Source: Campylobacter lari subsp. lari (GTDB taxonomy: Bacteria > Campylobacterota > Campylobacteria > Campylobacterales > Campylobacteraceae). From it: a DNA stretch of 64,000 nt. The stretch spans positions 868,001 through 932,000 of the forward strand of contig NZ_CP053830.1 in assembly GCF_013372185.1 (NCBI RefSeq). The letters are read 5' to 3'. The position numbers and the translations under genes are program-made. Shown piece after piece: positions 41,113 to 51,132 of the stretch. Position 1 is the first letter of the stretch; every line of letters begins with the position of its first letter. The notes beneath the pieces were generated by a model, which saw only the letters and a program-made list of their open reading frames with translations, had not been told where the DNA came from and did no database searches.

Positions 41113-41131
41113 TAAGCAATTTTAGTTCCAA
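41113..41131 (-). promoter_or_regulatory. Sigma54 (RpoN) promoter of the fliW operon
   Basis: Minus strand TTGGAAC, TAAAA, TTGCTTA: GG-N10-GC with exact spacing, matching Campylobacter RpoN promoters of flagellar genes. Predicted transcription start near 41104, giving a leader of about 33 bases. Seen directly; dependence on RpoN is inferred. Confidence 0.85.
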
Positions 41132-41164
41132 TTTTCAAAATTACTTTAATTAAGAGTTTTTGAC

Positions 41165-41217
41165 TATAATTTTAGTTTTAAAAATTAACAATTTCATAAA
41201 CATAAAAACATTATAAT
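41165..41217 (+). promoter_or_regulatory. Two possible -10 boxes for bamD
   Basis: TATAAT at 41165-41170 and again at 41212-41217, 78 and 31 bases before the bamD ATG. Either or both could drive bamD-lon; no -35 is clear. Confidence 0.45.
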
Positions 41218-41247
41218 TATAATTATTAAATTTATTAAGGTAACACA

Positions 41248-41904
41248 ATGAAAAAACTTTTTATTTTTTCACTTATTATTGCAGGGCTATTTTTAGGAGC
41301 ATGCAGCTCAAAAAAAGCCGAAGATTTGTATAATCTAAGCTCTATGGAATGGTATCAACAAATTATAAAAGATTTACAAGAAAAAAATCTTGAAGCAGCT
41401 GATAAACATTATACTTCAATGGCAGCTGAACATATAGCTGATCCATTATTAGAACAAACTTTACTTATATTAGCTCAAGCTCACATTAGTGAAGAAGAAT
41501 ATGAAATGGCAAATTTTTATCTTGATGAATACTTAAATAAATTTGGCGATTCACAAAATGTAGCTTATATAAGATATTTAAAAATCAAAGCCAAATTTGA
41601 CTCTTTTGCTGTTCCAAATCGTAATCAAGCGCTAATGCTAAAAACAATAGAAGAAATCAAAGAATACAATCAAAGCTATCCTAATGTGCAATATAATGAT
41701 TTAATTGACACCATGCTTACTAAATTTAATCTTGCAGTTTTTTATCTTGATACCAGCATAGCAGAATTATATCAGAAAAAAAATAGAGAGCAAAGCTATG
41801 AGATTTATAAGCAAAAAATAGAAAATTCCGATTTTAATAAAATTGATATGATTAAACCAGAACTTCCTTGGTATAGAAAAATATTTGAAGAAGGTATAAT
41901 GTAA
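41248..41904 (+). CDS. bamD: Outer membrane assembly lipoprotein BamD
   Basis: 218 residues. Lipoprotein signal [19 protein letters not shown] with Cys19 lipidated. The rest is helical TPR-like repeats ([34 protein letters not shown]), as in BamD/ComL/YfiO, the essential partner of BamA in outer-membrane protein insertion. Start preceded by AAGG. Its TAA overlaps the lon ATG by one base (TAATG). Confidence 0.92.
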   Translation: MKKLFIFSLIIAGLFLGACSSKKAEDLYNLSSMEWYQQIIKDLQEKNLEAADKHYTSMAAEHIADPLLEQTLLILAQAHISEEEYEMANFYLDEYLNKFGDSQNVAYIRYLKIKAKFDSFAVPNRNQALMLKTIEEIKEYNQSYPNVQYNDLIDTMLTKFNLAVFYLDTSIAELYQKKNREQSYEIYKQKIENSDFNKIDMIKPELPWYRKIFEEGIM

Positions 41905-44282
41905 TGAAATTAGAAAATACTCAAAACTATCCAACAAAACTTCCTGTTCTTGTGGAAGATGAGCTTTTTTTATACCCTTTTATGATAACACCGATTTTTT
42001 TAAATGATATGCAAAATATCAAAGCCTTGGATATCGCTTTACAAAATGAAAGTATGATTTTTGTAGCACCATCTAAGATTGAAGGTGGACGTGGTTTTGA
42101 TGAAATTTATGATTGTGGGGTTATTGGAACTATTATGAGAAAAGTTCCATTACCTGATGGTAGAATTAAAATTTTATTTCAAGGTTATGCCAAAGCTAAG
42201 ATAGTTGAAAAAATCTCAGATGACCCCTTACTTGCTCTAGTTGATTTAATCCACCAAGAGCCATTATGTAGTACAAAAAAAGAAGCAATCATTGAAGTAG
42301 TAAGAGAAAAAGCTAAAGCTTTATCTACCGTGAGTCATTATTTTCCACCTGATCTTTTACGAACCATAGAAGAAGATGTTGAACCTAGTAGAATTTGTGA
42401 TTTAATACTAAATTCCATTAAAATCAAAAAACAGCAAGCATATGAATTTTTCATCGAAACTAATTTAGAAACTAAGCTTTTAAATTTAATTGATTATTTA
42501 GCTAAAGAAATTGAAGCAAATAAAATTCAAAAAGAAATCAAAAATAAAGTTCATTCTAAAATAGATAAAGTCAATAAAGAATATTTCTTAAAAGAACAAC
42601 TCAAGCAAATTCAAAGAGAGCTTGGAAGTGATATACAAAAAGAAAGTGAAGTAGAAGAATATAATAAAAAATTAGAAAAGAAAAAAGCTTTTATGTATGA
42701 AGAAGCTTATAAAGAAATCAAAAAACAAATTCAAAAATATGAAAGAATTCATCAAGATAATTCAGAAGCCTCTATGGTACAAACATACATAGAAACAGTT
42801 TTAGACATACCTTTTGAATACTCTTCAAAGAAAAAACTTAATCTAAAGGATGTATCTTTACAGCTTAACAGTGATCATTATGCATTAAATAAACCAAAAG
42901 AGCGCATTGAAGAATATTTTGCTGTAAAAGAATTACTAGAAAAACGTAAAATCAAAGATAAAGATGGCGCAAAAGTAATTTTATGTCTTGTTGGCCCTCC
43001 TGGCGTGGGAAAAACTTCTTTGGCAAATTCTATTGCAAAGTCTTTAAAACGAGAACTTGTTCGCATAGCTCTTGGAGGACTTGAAGATGTTAATGAATTA
43101 AGAGGCCATAGAAGAACCTATATAGGAGCTATGCCAGGACGTATCGTACAAGGCTTAATAGAAGCAAAACAAAGCAATCCTGTGGTAGTACTTGATGAGA
43201 TTGATAAACTAAGTCGCAATCATAGAGGAGATCCAAGTGCAGTTTTACTTGAAATCTTAGATCCTGAACAAAATACTAAATTTAGAGATTATTACCTAAA
43301 TTTCAATATTGATTTAAGTAAAATTATTTTCATAGCTACTGCAAATGATGCAAGTTTAATCCCACCTGCGCTAAAAGATAGAATGGAATTTATAGAGCTT
43401 AGCTCTTACACTCCTCAAGAAAAATTCCAAATAGCTAAAAACTATCTCATACCTGATGAAATAAAAAAACATGGACTCAAAGAAAAAGAAATTAACTTTG
43501 ATGATGAAGCTATAGAATTAATAGTCAATGAATATACCAGAGAATCGGGTGTAAGAAATTTAAGAAGAAAGATTGCTGAAATTTGTAGAAAATGTGTTAA
43601 AAAACTTCTTTTAGAAGAAAATATTAAAAATATTAAAATTAATGCTAAAAATTTAAAAGATTTTTTAAATAAAAAAGTCTTTGAAATAGAAAAACATGAA
43701 AAAGAAAACAAAATCGGTCAAGTAAATGGACTTGCATGGACTGCAGTAGGTGGAGATGTATTAAAAATTGAAGCTATCAAAATCAAAGGTAAAGGTGAAT
43801 TAGCTCTTACAGGAAGTTTGGGTGATGTGATGAAAGAATCAGCAAAAATTGCCCAAAGTCTTATTAAAAATTTAATTGATGAAGAGCAAATCAAAACACC
43901 AAAAAATCTTTTTTATAAAAAAGATGAAAGTATTTACAATCAATACAATCTTCATATTCATGTTCCAGATGGTGCAACACCAAAAGATGGACCAAGTGCA
44001 GGCATAACAATCACCACAGCTATCGCCTCTATTTTTAGTGGCAAAAAAGTAAGGTCTGATGTTGCAATGACAGGAGAGATTGACCTAATGGGTAATGTTT
44101 TACCAATAGGTGGCTTAAAAGAAAAATTAATTGCTGCTTACAAAGCCGATATTAAAACAGCCATTATCCCACATAAAAATTACGAAAGAGACTTAAAAGA
44201 TATCCCAGAGGAAGTAGTAAAAAATTTGAAAATAATTGGGGTAAAAAATTTACAAGAAGTTTTAAAAATAGCTCTTGCTTAA
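41904..44282 (+). CDS. lon: ATP-dependent protease Lon
   Basis: 792 residues, LonA type. An N-terminal substrate domain (to about 200), a coiled-coil region (200-310), the AAA+ module with Walker A GPPGVGKT (364-371) and VVLDEIDKL, and a C-terminal serine protease domain with GPSAG (Ser698) and the dyad lysine in [10 protein letters not shown]. Cytosolic quality control. Translationally coupled to bamD. Ends at a bidirectional terminator. Confidence 0.97.
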   Translation: MKLENTQNYPTKLPVLVEDELFLYPFMITPIFLNDMQNIKALDIALQNESMIFVAPSKIEGGRGFDEIYDCGVIGTIMRKVPLPDGRIKILFQGYAKAKIVEKISDDPLLALVDLIHQEPLCSTKKEAIIEVVREKAKALSTVSHYFPPDLLRTIEEDVEPSRICDLILNSIKIKKQQAYEFFIETNLETKLLNLIDYLAKEIEANKIQKEIKNKVHSKIDKVNKEYFLKEQLKQIQRELGSDIQKESEVEEYNKKLEKKKAFMYEEAYKEIKKQIQKYERIHQDNSEASMVQTYIETVLDIPFEYSSKKKLNLKDVSLQLNSDHYALNKPKERIEEYFAVKELLEKRKIKDKDGAKVILCLVGPPGVGKTSLANSIAKSLKRELVRIALGGLEDVNELRGHRRTYIGAMPGRIVQGLIEAKQSNPVVVLDEIDKLSRNHRGDPSAVLLEILDPEQNTKFRDYYLNFNIDLSKIIFIATANDASLIPPALKDRMEFIELSSYTPQEKFQIAKNYLIPDEIKKHGLKEKEINFDDEAIELIVNEYTRESGVRNLRRKIAEICRKCVKKLLLEENIKNIKINAKNLKDFLNKKVFEIEKHEKENKIGQVNGLAWTAVGGDVLKIEAIKIKGKGELALTGSLGDVMKESAKIAQSLIKNLIDEEQIKTPKNLFYKKDESIYNQYNLHIHVPDGATPKDGPSAGITITTAIASIFSGKKVRSDVAMTGEIDLMGNVLPIGGLKEKLIAAYKADIKTAIIPHKNYERDLKDIPEEVVKNLKIIGVKNLQEVLKIALA

Positions 44283-44311
44283 AAACTAGAAGCTTATGAA
44301 GCTTCTAGTTT
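44283..44311. terminator. Bidirectional terminator between lon and cetA
   Basis: AAACTAGAAGCTT, loop ATG, AAGCTTCTAGTTT: a perfect 13-base-pair stem that contains the cetA stop codon and directly follows the lon stop. Confidence 0.85.
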
Positions 44312-45670
44312 GTCCATAATTAATTTGCTATCTTTTTCCAACTCTCTTATATCACTAATAATTGTATCATAATCTTCTTTTGAAATATTTTCTTTTTTAG
44401 CTATTTCTATAGCTTTATTTGCAGAATGTTGAATTTTTTCACTCTTAGAATCCATTTCATTTTGAGAGATTAAAGGAGAGAAAATACTTTTTGCATCTTC
44501 ATCTTTGCATAAACTAGAGATTGGTTCAAGATTTTGTAGCTTTTGCTGAGAGCCATTAAGAGTTAGATAAACATCTGATTTATATAAAATATGATCTATT
44601 TTCATAGCCGATAAAGTCAAATCAGAAGCAAAATTAATAAATTCTCTTCCCAAATGAGAGCTTTTATCCTCTAATTCTCTAAATGCTTCACTAAAATCAG
44701 CAATTTTACTATTAGAAGAATTTGCAATATCGAATACTTTTTCACTATTTTCTTGTATTGAACCAATTTCTTGATTCATTACTTGAATTGCCAAGGTAAT
44801 CTCACCAGTTGCTTTTTGTGTTTTTTCAGCAAGTTGTCTTACTTCATCAGCAACCACAGCAAAACCTCTCCCATGTTCACCAGCACGAGCAGCTTCAATA
44901 GCCGCATTTAGCGCAAGAAGATTGGTTTGATCTGCTATATCTCTTATAACTTCTACAATTGCATTAATACTTTGAGCATTTGATGCAAAAGTATTAACAG
45001 CATTTTTACTCTCATCAGCTACTTGCATCATAGAAGAAACTGAATCTTGTAAATTACCCACTTCTAAGCCATTCCTTTGAGCAGTATCTGAGATAATCTT
45101 GATATCATCAAAAACCTCTCTCATTAACTTAATAATTCCATTTAAAGCAGAAGATAAATCATTTAAATTTTTGTTTTGACTATTTAAACTTAAATCCATC
45201 AATTCTCTTGATAAGGCATTTTTAAAAACAGATTTTCCTGTTTTTTCTATATCATCTAAAGCTTTATTAATAAATTTAATATTTTGAACAAAAATTCCTT
45301 TTAAACCTTCAGGAATAGCTCTTCTAAAATACTCTCCCTTTTGAGAACAAGCAATAGAAGTGTTAATTTCCCTCAAATAAGCTTCTAAGCCGTCAATGGT
45401 ATTATTAAGATTATCTGCAATTTCTTTAAGTTTTTTGTTACTGCACTTAATATATACAATCCTTGAATCAAAATTACCATTTTTTAATTCTCTGCTAAGA
45501 TCTAAGATTTTATCACTAAATTGATCTTCTTTTTTTAACACAGCAAAAGCAAAAGCAAATAACAAAAGCAAAGCCAAAGAAAATCCAAAAGAAATAAAAT
45601 CCATAAAATATATAGAATTTACACAAGATAAAATACCCAGACCTATACCAACTAATAAAATATTTTTCAT
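44294..45670 (-). CDS. cetA: CetA-type methyl-accepting energy-taxis transducer
   Basis: 458 residues. Two closely spaced N-terminal membrane helices (to about residue 45) without a periplasmic sensor domain, a HAMP-like segment, then the cytoplasmic signalling coil with the conserved tip [20 protein letters not shown] and [18 protein letters not shown]. No sensing domain of its own: CetA takes its signal from a PAS partner (CetB). The ATG at 45670 has GGA six bases before; another ATG two codons earlier sits too close to it. Ten bases after the PAS gene at 45681. Confidence 0.92.
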   Translation of the reverse strand: MKNILLVGIGLGILSCVNSIYFMDFISFGFSLALLLLFAFAFAVLKKEDQFSDKILDLSRELKNGNFDSRIVYIKCSNKKLKEIADNLNNTIDGLEAYLREINTSIACSQKGEYFRRAIPEGLKGIFVQNIKFINKALDDIEKTGKSVFKNALSRELMDLSLNSQNKNLNDLSSALNGIIKLMREVFDDIKIISDTAQRNGLEVGNLQDSVSSMMQVADESKNAVNTFASNAQSINAIVEVIRDIADQTNLLALNAAIEAARAGEHGRGFAVVADEVRQLAEKTQKATGEITLAIQVMNQEIGSIQENSEKVFDIANSSNSKIADFSEAFRELEDKSSHLGREFINFASDLTLSAMKIDHILYKSDVYLTLNGSQQKLQNLEPISSLCKDEDAKSIFSPLISQNEMDSKSEKIQHSANKAIEIAKKENISKEDYDTIISDIRELEKDSKLIMDKLEAS

Positions 45671-45680
45671 CAACATTCCT

Positions 45681-46172
45681 TTATTTTTGAATTTGCATTA
45701 TTAATTCATTGTAGCTCATTCCATAGGATTTTACCACAGCATTCAACTCTTCAAGTCCTGCTTTTATACCACCTTGCTTTTCTTTTTTTATAAGAACTTT
45801 ATAAATTTCCTCTATTGTTTTAACAGCTTCTGCTTTTGGTTTTCTTCTTACTGAGTAATAATTTAAAATATTTCCATTGGCATCACAAGAAGCAGTTATA
45901 TTTGCAAAAACCCAATAATAATCATTAAATTTTGTTTTATTTTTTACAAAAGCAAAGACTTCTTTTTTTTGCTGGATATTATCCCATAGATATTTAAAAA
46001 CAGTTCTTGGCATATCAGCATGACGCATGATGCTATGAGGTTTGTATAAAATCTCATCGATTTTATAATCAGAATAATTTAAAAAATCTTCGTTGGCGTA
46101 AATAATCTCACCTCTTAAGTTTGTCTTTGATGTGATCAAAACATCCGAAGTTAGAACTTTTTCTGAAGACAT
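45681..46172 (-). CDS. cetB: PAS-domain energy-taxis sensor CetB
   Basis: 163 residues, almost all a PAS domain of the Aer/CetB type: [33 protein letters not shown], then [19 protein letters not shown] and YYSVRRKPK, the FAD-binding pattern. A C-terminal helical stalk (to [15 protein letters not shown]) probably contacts CetA. Directly upstream of cetA. Very similar to the neighbouring gene at 46255; which of the two is the C. jejuni CetB orthologue cannot be settled by eye, so the symbol is given by adjacency. Confidence 0.82.
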   Translation of the reverse strand: MSSEKVLTSDVLITSKTNLRGEIIYANEDFLNYSDYKIDEILYKPHSIMRHADMPRTVFKYLWDNIQQKKEVFAFVKNKTKFNDYYWVFANITASCDANGNILNYYSVRRKPKAEAVKTIEEIYKVLIKKEKQGGIKAGLEELNAVVKSYGMSYNELIMQIQK

Positions 46173-46200
46173 AGATATTAACTCCTTTTAAAAAATTTAA

Positions 46201-46229
46201 ATAAATAAGAGTAATTGTATCTTATTTAT
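46201..46229 (-). terminator. Hairpin between the two PAS genes, with a -10-like box in its loop
   Basis: ATAAATAAGA, nine bases, TCTTATTTAT: a perfect 10-base-pair stem. On the minus strand TTAAATTTTTT follows, like an intrinsic terminator after the first PAS gene. TACAAT in the loop region could be a -10 for the second PAS gene. Confidence 0.5.
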
Positions 46230-46254
46230 AAAAAAATTTCAATTTTTTTTAAAA

Positions 46255-46746
46255 TTATTTTTGAAGTTCTAAAATTAGCTGGTTATAACTCATGCCATAG
46301 GAATTAACTATTTTCACCAACTCATTTACTCCGGCTTTTATACCCCCAGTTTTTTCAGTTTCCAATAAAATCTTATAAACTTGTTCTATAACCGGTATGG
46401 CTTCTCTTTTAGGCTTTCTTCTTACTGAATAATAATTTATAATATTTCCTTGTTCATCAAATGAGGCTGTAACATTAGTAAAAACCCAATAATAATCATT
46501 TTGTTTAGTCTTATTTTTTACAAAGGCAAAAATTTCCTTTCCATCTTGTATGTAATCCCACAAACATTTAAAAACTGTTCTTGGCATATCAGGATGACGC
46601 ACAATACTGTGAGGTTTATATAAAATCTCGTTCATTTTATATCCTGCATATTTTAAGAAATCATCATTTGCATAAATAATATCCCCTTTTAAATCTGTTT
46701 TAGAGGTTATTAGTGTATCTGGTTCTAAAATTTTTTCCTGTGACAT
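46255..46746 (-). CDS. Second CetB-like PAS-domain protein
   Basis: 163 residues, the same length as its neighbour and similar along the whole chain: [61 protein letters not shown], ending SYGMSYNQLILELQK. Clearly a tandem duplicate. Retains the Aer-like RHPDMP and YWV flavin-site motifs, so it should also bind FAD. Could be CetB or the CetC-type partner known in C. jejuni. A TATAAT box lies upstream within the end region of ilvA. Confidence 0.82.
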   Translation of the reverse strand: MSQEKILEPDTLITSKTDLKGDIIYANDDFLKYAGYKMNEILYKPHSIVRHPDMPRTVFKCLWDYIQDGKEIFAFVKNKTKQNDYYWVFTNVTASFDEQGNIINYYSVRRKPKREAIPVIEQVYKILLETEKTGGIKAGVNELVKIVNSYGMSYNQLILELQK

Positions 46747-46774
46747 TTGCTTCCTTACTATTTATTTACAAAAT

Positions 46775-46780
46775 ATTATA
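46775..46780 (-). promoter_or_regulatory. -10 box for the PAS/cetA genes
   Basis: TATAAT on the minus strand, 29 bases upstream of the first PAS gene start, in the short gap after the ilvA stop. It gives the taxis genes their own promoter. Confidence 0.55.
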
Positions 46781-46789
46781 TCTCATTTA

Positions 46790-48001
46790 TCATAAAATTT
46801 CATTAAAATTAAAACCTTTATCATAAAGTATTTTTCTAACTAGTTCTTGGTGTTCCTTTCCTTTGGTTTCTAAAGTGATTGAAATCATTGCATCGCCGTA
46901 TTCGAGTTTAGTTGAAAATCTATCATAATCAATTTTAACTATATTAGCCTGCGCTTCTTTGATCGCATCACTCAAAGCACTCAAAGCCCCTGGTTTATCA
47001 ATCAAAGTAACATTAATAAGCATTTTTCTAAAAGCTTTAAACAAGCCTTTTTCTATAATGATATTTAACATTTGCACATCGATATTTCCACCACTTAAAA
47101 TCACGCCAATTTTTTTATGATTTTTTAAATCTATTTTTTTATGCAAAAGCGCAGCTACTGCTGATGCGCCTGCTCCCTCAACTGTGATTTTATGTTTTTC
47201 AAGTAAATACAATACCGCATTAGCTATTTCCTCATCATCAACTTGAATAAAATCATCAACACATTCAAGAATAATATCAAAATTAATTTTATTCACATCA
47301 CGCACTGCTATACCATCAGCTATAGTTCTAACAGCTTTTGAGTTAATCATTTTTTTACTTTTAAAACTCTCATACATCGCAGGAGCTCCTTTAGCACTCA
47401 CTCCAATGACTTTTATAGCAGGATTAATTTGCTTAGCAGCACTTGCCACTCCACTAATCAAACCTCCTCCACCAACTGGAGCTAAAATCATATCTAAATC
47501 ACTTATTTCATCAAGCATTTCAAGCATTAAAGTACCCTGCCCTGCTATAATACTTTCATTTTCAAAAGGATGAATGAAATTTAAATGATGTTCTTTGGCA
47601 TAATTTAGTGCATAAGCATAAGCCTCATCAAAATTATCTCCTTTTAAAATCACTTTTGCACCTAAATTTTTAGTCGCACTTACTTTTAACAAAGGCGTGG
47701 CTTCAGGCATAACAATCACAGCTTCTATGCCAAATTTTTTAGCACTAATTGCTACTCCTTGTGCGTGATTTCCTGCACTTGCAGCTATTACGCCTGCTTG
47801 TTTTTGTTCTTTAGTTAAATTAGCTATTGTATTATAAGCTCCTCTGATTTTATAAGCACCTGTTTTTTGCAAATTTTCACATTTTAAAAAAACATCAGTT
47901 TCTAAAAACTCACTCAAAAAAGAAGAGTGTACAAAAGGGGTTTTTAATACAAAATCTGCGATTTTCTGTTTTGCTTGATAAATTTTATTTAATTCAACCA
48001 T
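46790..48001 (-). CDS. ilvA: Threonine dehydratase IlvA
   Basis: 403 residues. PLP-binding Lys51 in KTGAYKIRGAYN, the PLP phosphate loop VGGGGLISGVA, AASAGNHAQGVA and a short C-terminal ACT domain (FRKMLINVTLIDKPGALSAL). The single-ACT length matches the catabolic/TdcB-like or Gram-positive IlvA form rather than the two-ACT E. coli enzyme. Makes 2-oxobutyrate for isoleucine synthesis, ahead of IlvC encoded at 32551. Two bases after the CoA-binding protein gene. Confidence 0.92.
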   Translation of the reverse strand: MVELNKIYQAKQKIADFVLKTPFVHSSFLSEFLETDVFLKCENLQKTGAYKIRGAYNTIANLTKEQKQAGVIAASAGNHAQGVAISAKKFGIEAVIVMPEATPLLKVSATKNLGAKVILKGDNFDEAYAYALNYAKEHHLNFIHPFENESIIAGQGTLMLEMLDEISDLDMILAPVGGGGLISGVASAAKQINPAIKVIGVSAKGAPAMYESFKSKKMINSKAVRTIADGIAVRDVNKINFDIILECVDDFIQVDDEEIANAVLYLLEKHKITVEGAGASAVAALLHKKIDLKNHKKIGVILSGGNIDVQMLNIIIEKGLFKAFRKMLINVTLIDKPGALSALSDAIKEAQANIVKIDYDRFSTKLEYGDAMISITLETKGKEHQELVRKILYDKGFNFNEIL

Positions 48002-48003
48002 GA

Positions 48004-48393
48004 TTATCCTTTTTGTAGTTCTATTTTAATGCAACGATCTTGAACGCAATTTATACCATATTTTTTACATTTTTGCATTATTTCTTCATTGATAATGCCA
48101 AGTTGCATCCAAAAATTTTTAATCTTTTTGCTCAAAAGATCCTCAAAAATTTCATTTGCAAAACTTGCTTTTCTAAACATTACAACCGTATCAACTTCAA
48201 AAGGAATTTCCCTTAAATTTCTATAAACTTTCTCGTTTAAAATAAAATCTTCTTTAGGATAGATGGGATAAATTTTATAACCTAAATCTTGTAAATATTT
48301 ACTTACAAAATGAGAAGGTTTATCTTGATTAGGACTAAGTCCTATAATGGCTATATTTTTCATAGTACTTAGTATTTTATAGCTATCACACAA
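48004..48393 (-). CDS. CoA-binding domain protein (YccU-like), TTG start
   Basis: 129 residues, single Rossmann-like CoA-binding domain: NIAIIGLSPNQDKPSHFVSKYLQDLGY is split by the nucleotide loop, followed by VDTVVMFRKA, FWMQLGIINEE and C-terminal NCVQDRCIKIE. The start is TTG at 48393 with AAAAAGGA six bases upstream; an internal ATG ten codons later would cut the first helix. The start region folds into a hairpin. Cytosolic, role unknown. Linked to ilvA. Confidence 0.85.
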   Translation of the reverse strand: MCDSYKILSTMKNIAIIGLSPNQDKPSHFVSKYLQDLGYKIYPIYPKEDFILNEKVYRNLREIPFEVDTVVMFRKASFANEIFEDLLSKKIKNFWMQLGIINEEIMQKCKKYGINCVQDRCIKIELQKG

Positions 48394-48417
48394 TGCTTTT
48401 CCTTTTTAAAGCATTGT
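48390..48417 (-). promoter_or_regulatory. Hairpin around the start of the CoA-binding protein gene
   Basis: Minus strand ACAATGCTTT, loop AAAAAGGA, AAAGCATTGT: a perfect 10-base-pair stem whose loop is exactly the ribosome-binding sequence and whose 3' arm holds the TTG start codon. Possible translational control. Confidence 0.6.
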
Positions 48418-48430
48418 ATCTAAAATCAAA

Positions 48431-49603
48431 TTAATAAGAAGTTTTTTTTACAACCAATAAACAATACAAAATCAAAGCCATTGCAACTAATAAAGCACAA
48501 AAGGCATAAACATTAGCAAAATCTATACTTGGCTCTATAATTCCTAGCAAATAAGGACTTACTCCTATACCAAAATCTAAGGCTATAAAAAAGGTAGAAT
48601 TAGCCAAGCCCATTTTTTCTTTAGGTGCAAGTTTTATAGCTAAAGCTTGAGCACTTGAAGTAGCATTAGCATAACCTAACGCACAAAAAACTCCAGCTAA
48701 AATAATCATATAAAAATTTAATGCAAAAGCAAGTAAAAGCAAACATACTATAAAACTCAAAAAGGAAAAAATCATCACAATATTAGCACCATATTTATCA
48801 AACACTTTACCAGCAAGTGGTCTAAAAATCATAGAAAATCCAGCATATATCACAAAAAACATAGACCCAGCGAAAGCTAAATTTAAACTTTGGGTATAAG
48901 CACTCATATAAGCTATAATAGCGCCAAAAGGACATGCAAGTAAAAAGGTTACCAAGGCTAAATTTAAAACTGATTTTTCAAAGTAATTATAAATACTAAA
49001 TTTTCTTTTTGTATGATGATGTTTTTTAAATCTTCTTACTTTTAAAAAAATAGATAAGATTAATGCAAAAACAATACTCAAGCATGCTATTAAAAAACTA
49101 AGCCAAAATTGATTGATGGAGTCAAGTTTTATGGCCAAAAAAGGACCTAAAGCTGAAGTTAAAACAACGCTTGTGGCATAATATCCTATACCAACTCCTC
49201 TTTTATTGCTAGGTATTATTCTAGCAATAGCTGCCCCACAAGCACAAGAACAAATTCCATAGCAAATCCCTGCTAAAAAGCGTATCAAAATCAAAAAATA
49301 TACATTATAAAATTTCAAATACATTAAATTAATAAAAAGATAAAACAAAAGCGAAAACACTATAACCTTTTTTATATTAACATCATCGATTATAGAACCA
49401 AAATAAAGTCTAGATAGCAAAGCGCCTATAACAAAAGCTCCCATGATAAGACCTGCGGTGCTAGTTTGAAGGTTTAAAACACCTAAAACATAATCTGTAC
49501 TAGAAATAGTACTCATATAAAAAACAAGACAAATAGCAAAATTTATCCCAAAAATACAGAAAAAATTCACATTAAATAAATTATATTTTTTACTTAATCC
49601 CAT
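48431..49603 (-). CDS. MFS transporter
   Basis: 390 residues, 12 membrane helices. The loop 2-3 motif appears as GALLSRLYFGSIIDDVNIKK (variant of GxxxDRxGRR) and the repeat-2 equivalent as RPLAGKVFDKYGAN. Related to the YfcJ/DHA-like group of drug or sugar exporters; substrate unknown. It lies 11 bases after the MarR gene, on the same strand, so the regulator probably controls it. Confidence 0.88.
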   Translation of the reverse strand: MGLSKKYNLFNVNFFCIFGINFAICLVFYMSTISSTDYVLGVLNLQTSTAGLIMGAFVIGALLSRLYFGSIIDDVNIKKVIVFSLLFYLFINLMYLKFYNVYFLILIRFLAGICYGICSCACGAAIARIIPSNKRGVGIGYYATSVVLTSALGPFLAIKLDSINQFWLSFLIACLSIVFALILSIFLKVRRFKKHHHTKRKFSIYNYFEKSVLNLALVTFLLACPFGAIIAYMSAYTQSLNLAFAGSMFFVIYAGFSMIFRPLAGKVFDKYGANIVMIFSFLSFIVCLLLLAFALNFYMIILAGVFCALGYANATSSAQALAIKLAPKEKMGLANSTFFIALDFGIGVSPYLLGIIEPSIDFANVYAFCALLVAMALILYCLLVVKKTSY

Positions 49604-49614
49604 AAAAAAACCTT

Positions 49615-50013
49615 TTAAATTTTCTCGTTGATATAATCAAGTAATTTTAAAAGTTTTTCTTGATCTTTTACATCTAAGATATCTAAAATATTTCTTTCAT
49701 ATTTTCTTATATAAGCATTTGCATCTAAAAAAATTTCTTTACCTTTAGCGCTTAAAGTAATGATTTTTTCTCTTTTATCATCTGCTTTTAAAAACTCTAT
49801 ATATTCAAGTTTTGCTAATTTAGAAACAACCCTAGAAAGTATAGCTTTATCCATCTGATAAAACTCACATATTGGAGCTAAAGTACTACAACCATGCTGA
49901 TTTAAATATACAAAAACCCTCCAATCACTTGATTTTAATCCAAAGGGTTTTAAAATTTCATTGACTTTATAGAGTATTTTTCTGTTTGTATAGGTAATTT
50001 TTTGAAATAAAAT
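49615..50013 (-). CDS. MarR-family regulator without a standard start codon
   Basis: The frame is open from 50040 to a stop at 49615. It encodes a MarR protein: KILYKVNEILKPFGLKSSDW, then LNQHGCSTLAPICEFYQMDK (recognition helix region) and SRVVSKLAKLEYIEF, with KADDKREKIITLSAKGKE as wing. No ATG, GTG or TTG occurs before residue 54, where an internal ATG (49854) would discard the first helix and half the DNA-binding domain. The best start is ATT at 50013, six bases after AAAGGA, giving 132 residues, a normal MarR length. Either a rare AUU start or a start-codon mutation. Upstream of an MFS gene. Confidence 0.65.
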   Translation of the reverse strand: MLFQKITYTNRKILYKVNEILKPFGLKSSDWRVFVYLNQHGCSTLAPICEFYQMDKAILSRVVSKLAKLEYIEFLKADDKREKIITLSAKGKEIFLDANAYIRKYERNILDILDVKDQEKLLKLLDYINEKI

Positions 50014-50091
50014 AAGAAATCCTTTATAAAAATTAATTGATTAAATCAACTATTTTTATAATAGCAAAGCTTGTATAAATTCTAACTTATA

Positions 50092-51132
50092 CTAAGCTTT
50101 TAATCTTAAATACACCCCACATTCAAGATGGGGAGTATTGGCAAATTGATCAAAAAATGCCAAATTTAAAATTTCATGGCTTTGAGATAAAATTTCAAGA
50201 TTTTCTCTCAAAGTGATAGGATTGCAAGAAATATAAATAATATTTTCATATTTTTTAATAAGCTCAATCACGCTTACATCAAGCCCTGCTCTTGGCGGAT
50301 CTACCAAAACATGAGATATGTTAAAACCATCTAAATCTATACCTTTTAAGCGATTAAATTCTCTTTCTTTTTTTAAAGCTTGACTTAGCTCTTCACTAGA
50401 AAGTCTTGTAAAGCTTATATTTTTTATGGAATTTAAATCACAATTTTTCAAAGCAAATTCAATGTTTTTTTTAGAAATTTCAGTCGCTAAAATTTTATTA
50501 AAATACTTTGCTAGCGCTATAGTAAAATTTCCATAACCACAATAAAGCTCTAATAAATCTTTTCTTTCTTCTTTTTCTAATAAATCAATCACCCATTCAA
50601 TCATTTTTTCATTTATGGTTGTATTGGGTTGTATAAAACAATCATTATTAAACTCATAAAAAATTTCTTTGTTTTTAATATTTAAAATTTGCTTTAAATT
50701 TTCTCCATTAAATACAAGTTTTTTACCCCTACTTCTTGCAATGAGTTTAAGATTTAATTTTGTGGATAATTCTTGTAAATCTTGCGTGATTAATTCTATA
50801 TTTTTATGATAAAGTAAAGTTATGCTTAAATCTATTTTTGTAGCTAAAAATTCTACTCCAAAAAGTTTATGTTTTAAATTTTCATTTAAATTGTCTAATA
50901 AAATAGGCATATATTCTTGAATTTTTTCATCTGCTATTTCAAAATTTTTTATAGGAATTTTTTTCTTATTTTCATACATTGCATAAGAAATTTCTCCATT
51001 TTCATGATGATATACGCAAAATTCTGCCCTTGTTCTATAAGCTTTTAAAGGCGATTTAAAGCACTGAATTTCTTTATCATATAAAGAAGAAAACAATGCT
51101 TTATTTAAAGCAATCTTTTCTTCAAAATGCAT
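50092..51132 (-). CDS. trmA: tRNA (uracil54-C5)-methyltransferase TrmA
   Basis: 346 residues. SAM motif [13 protein letters not shown], then [12 protein letters not shown] and the catalytic region [16 protein letters not shown] with the nucleophilic Cys, ending [12 protein letters not shown] with the general-base Glu. No N-terminal TRAM domain, which separates TrmA from RlmC/RlmD. Makes 5-methyluridine in the T-loop. Immediately follows the antiporter gene (no gap). Confidence 0.95.
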   Translation of the reverse strand: MHFEEKIALNKALFSSLYDKEIQCFKSPLKAYRTRAEFCVYHHENGEISYAMYENKKKIPIKNFEIADEKIQEYMPILLDNLNENLKHKLFGVEFLATKIDLSITLLYHKNIELITQDLQELSTKLNLKLIARSRGKKLVFNGENLKQILNIKNKEIFYEFNNDCFIQPNTTINEKMIEWVIDLLEKEERKDLLELYCGYGNFTIALAKYFNKILATEISKKNIEFALKNCDLNSIKNISFTRLSSEELSQALKKEREFNRLKGIDLDGFNISHVLVDPPRAGLDVSVIELIKKYENIIYISCNPITLRENLEILSQSHEILNLAFFDQFANTPHLECGVYLRLKA

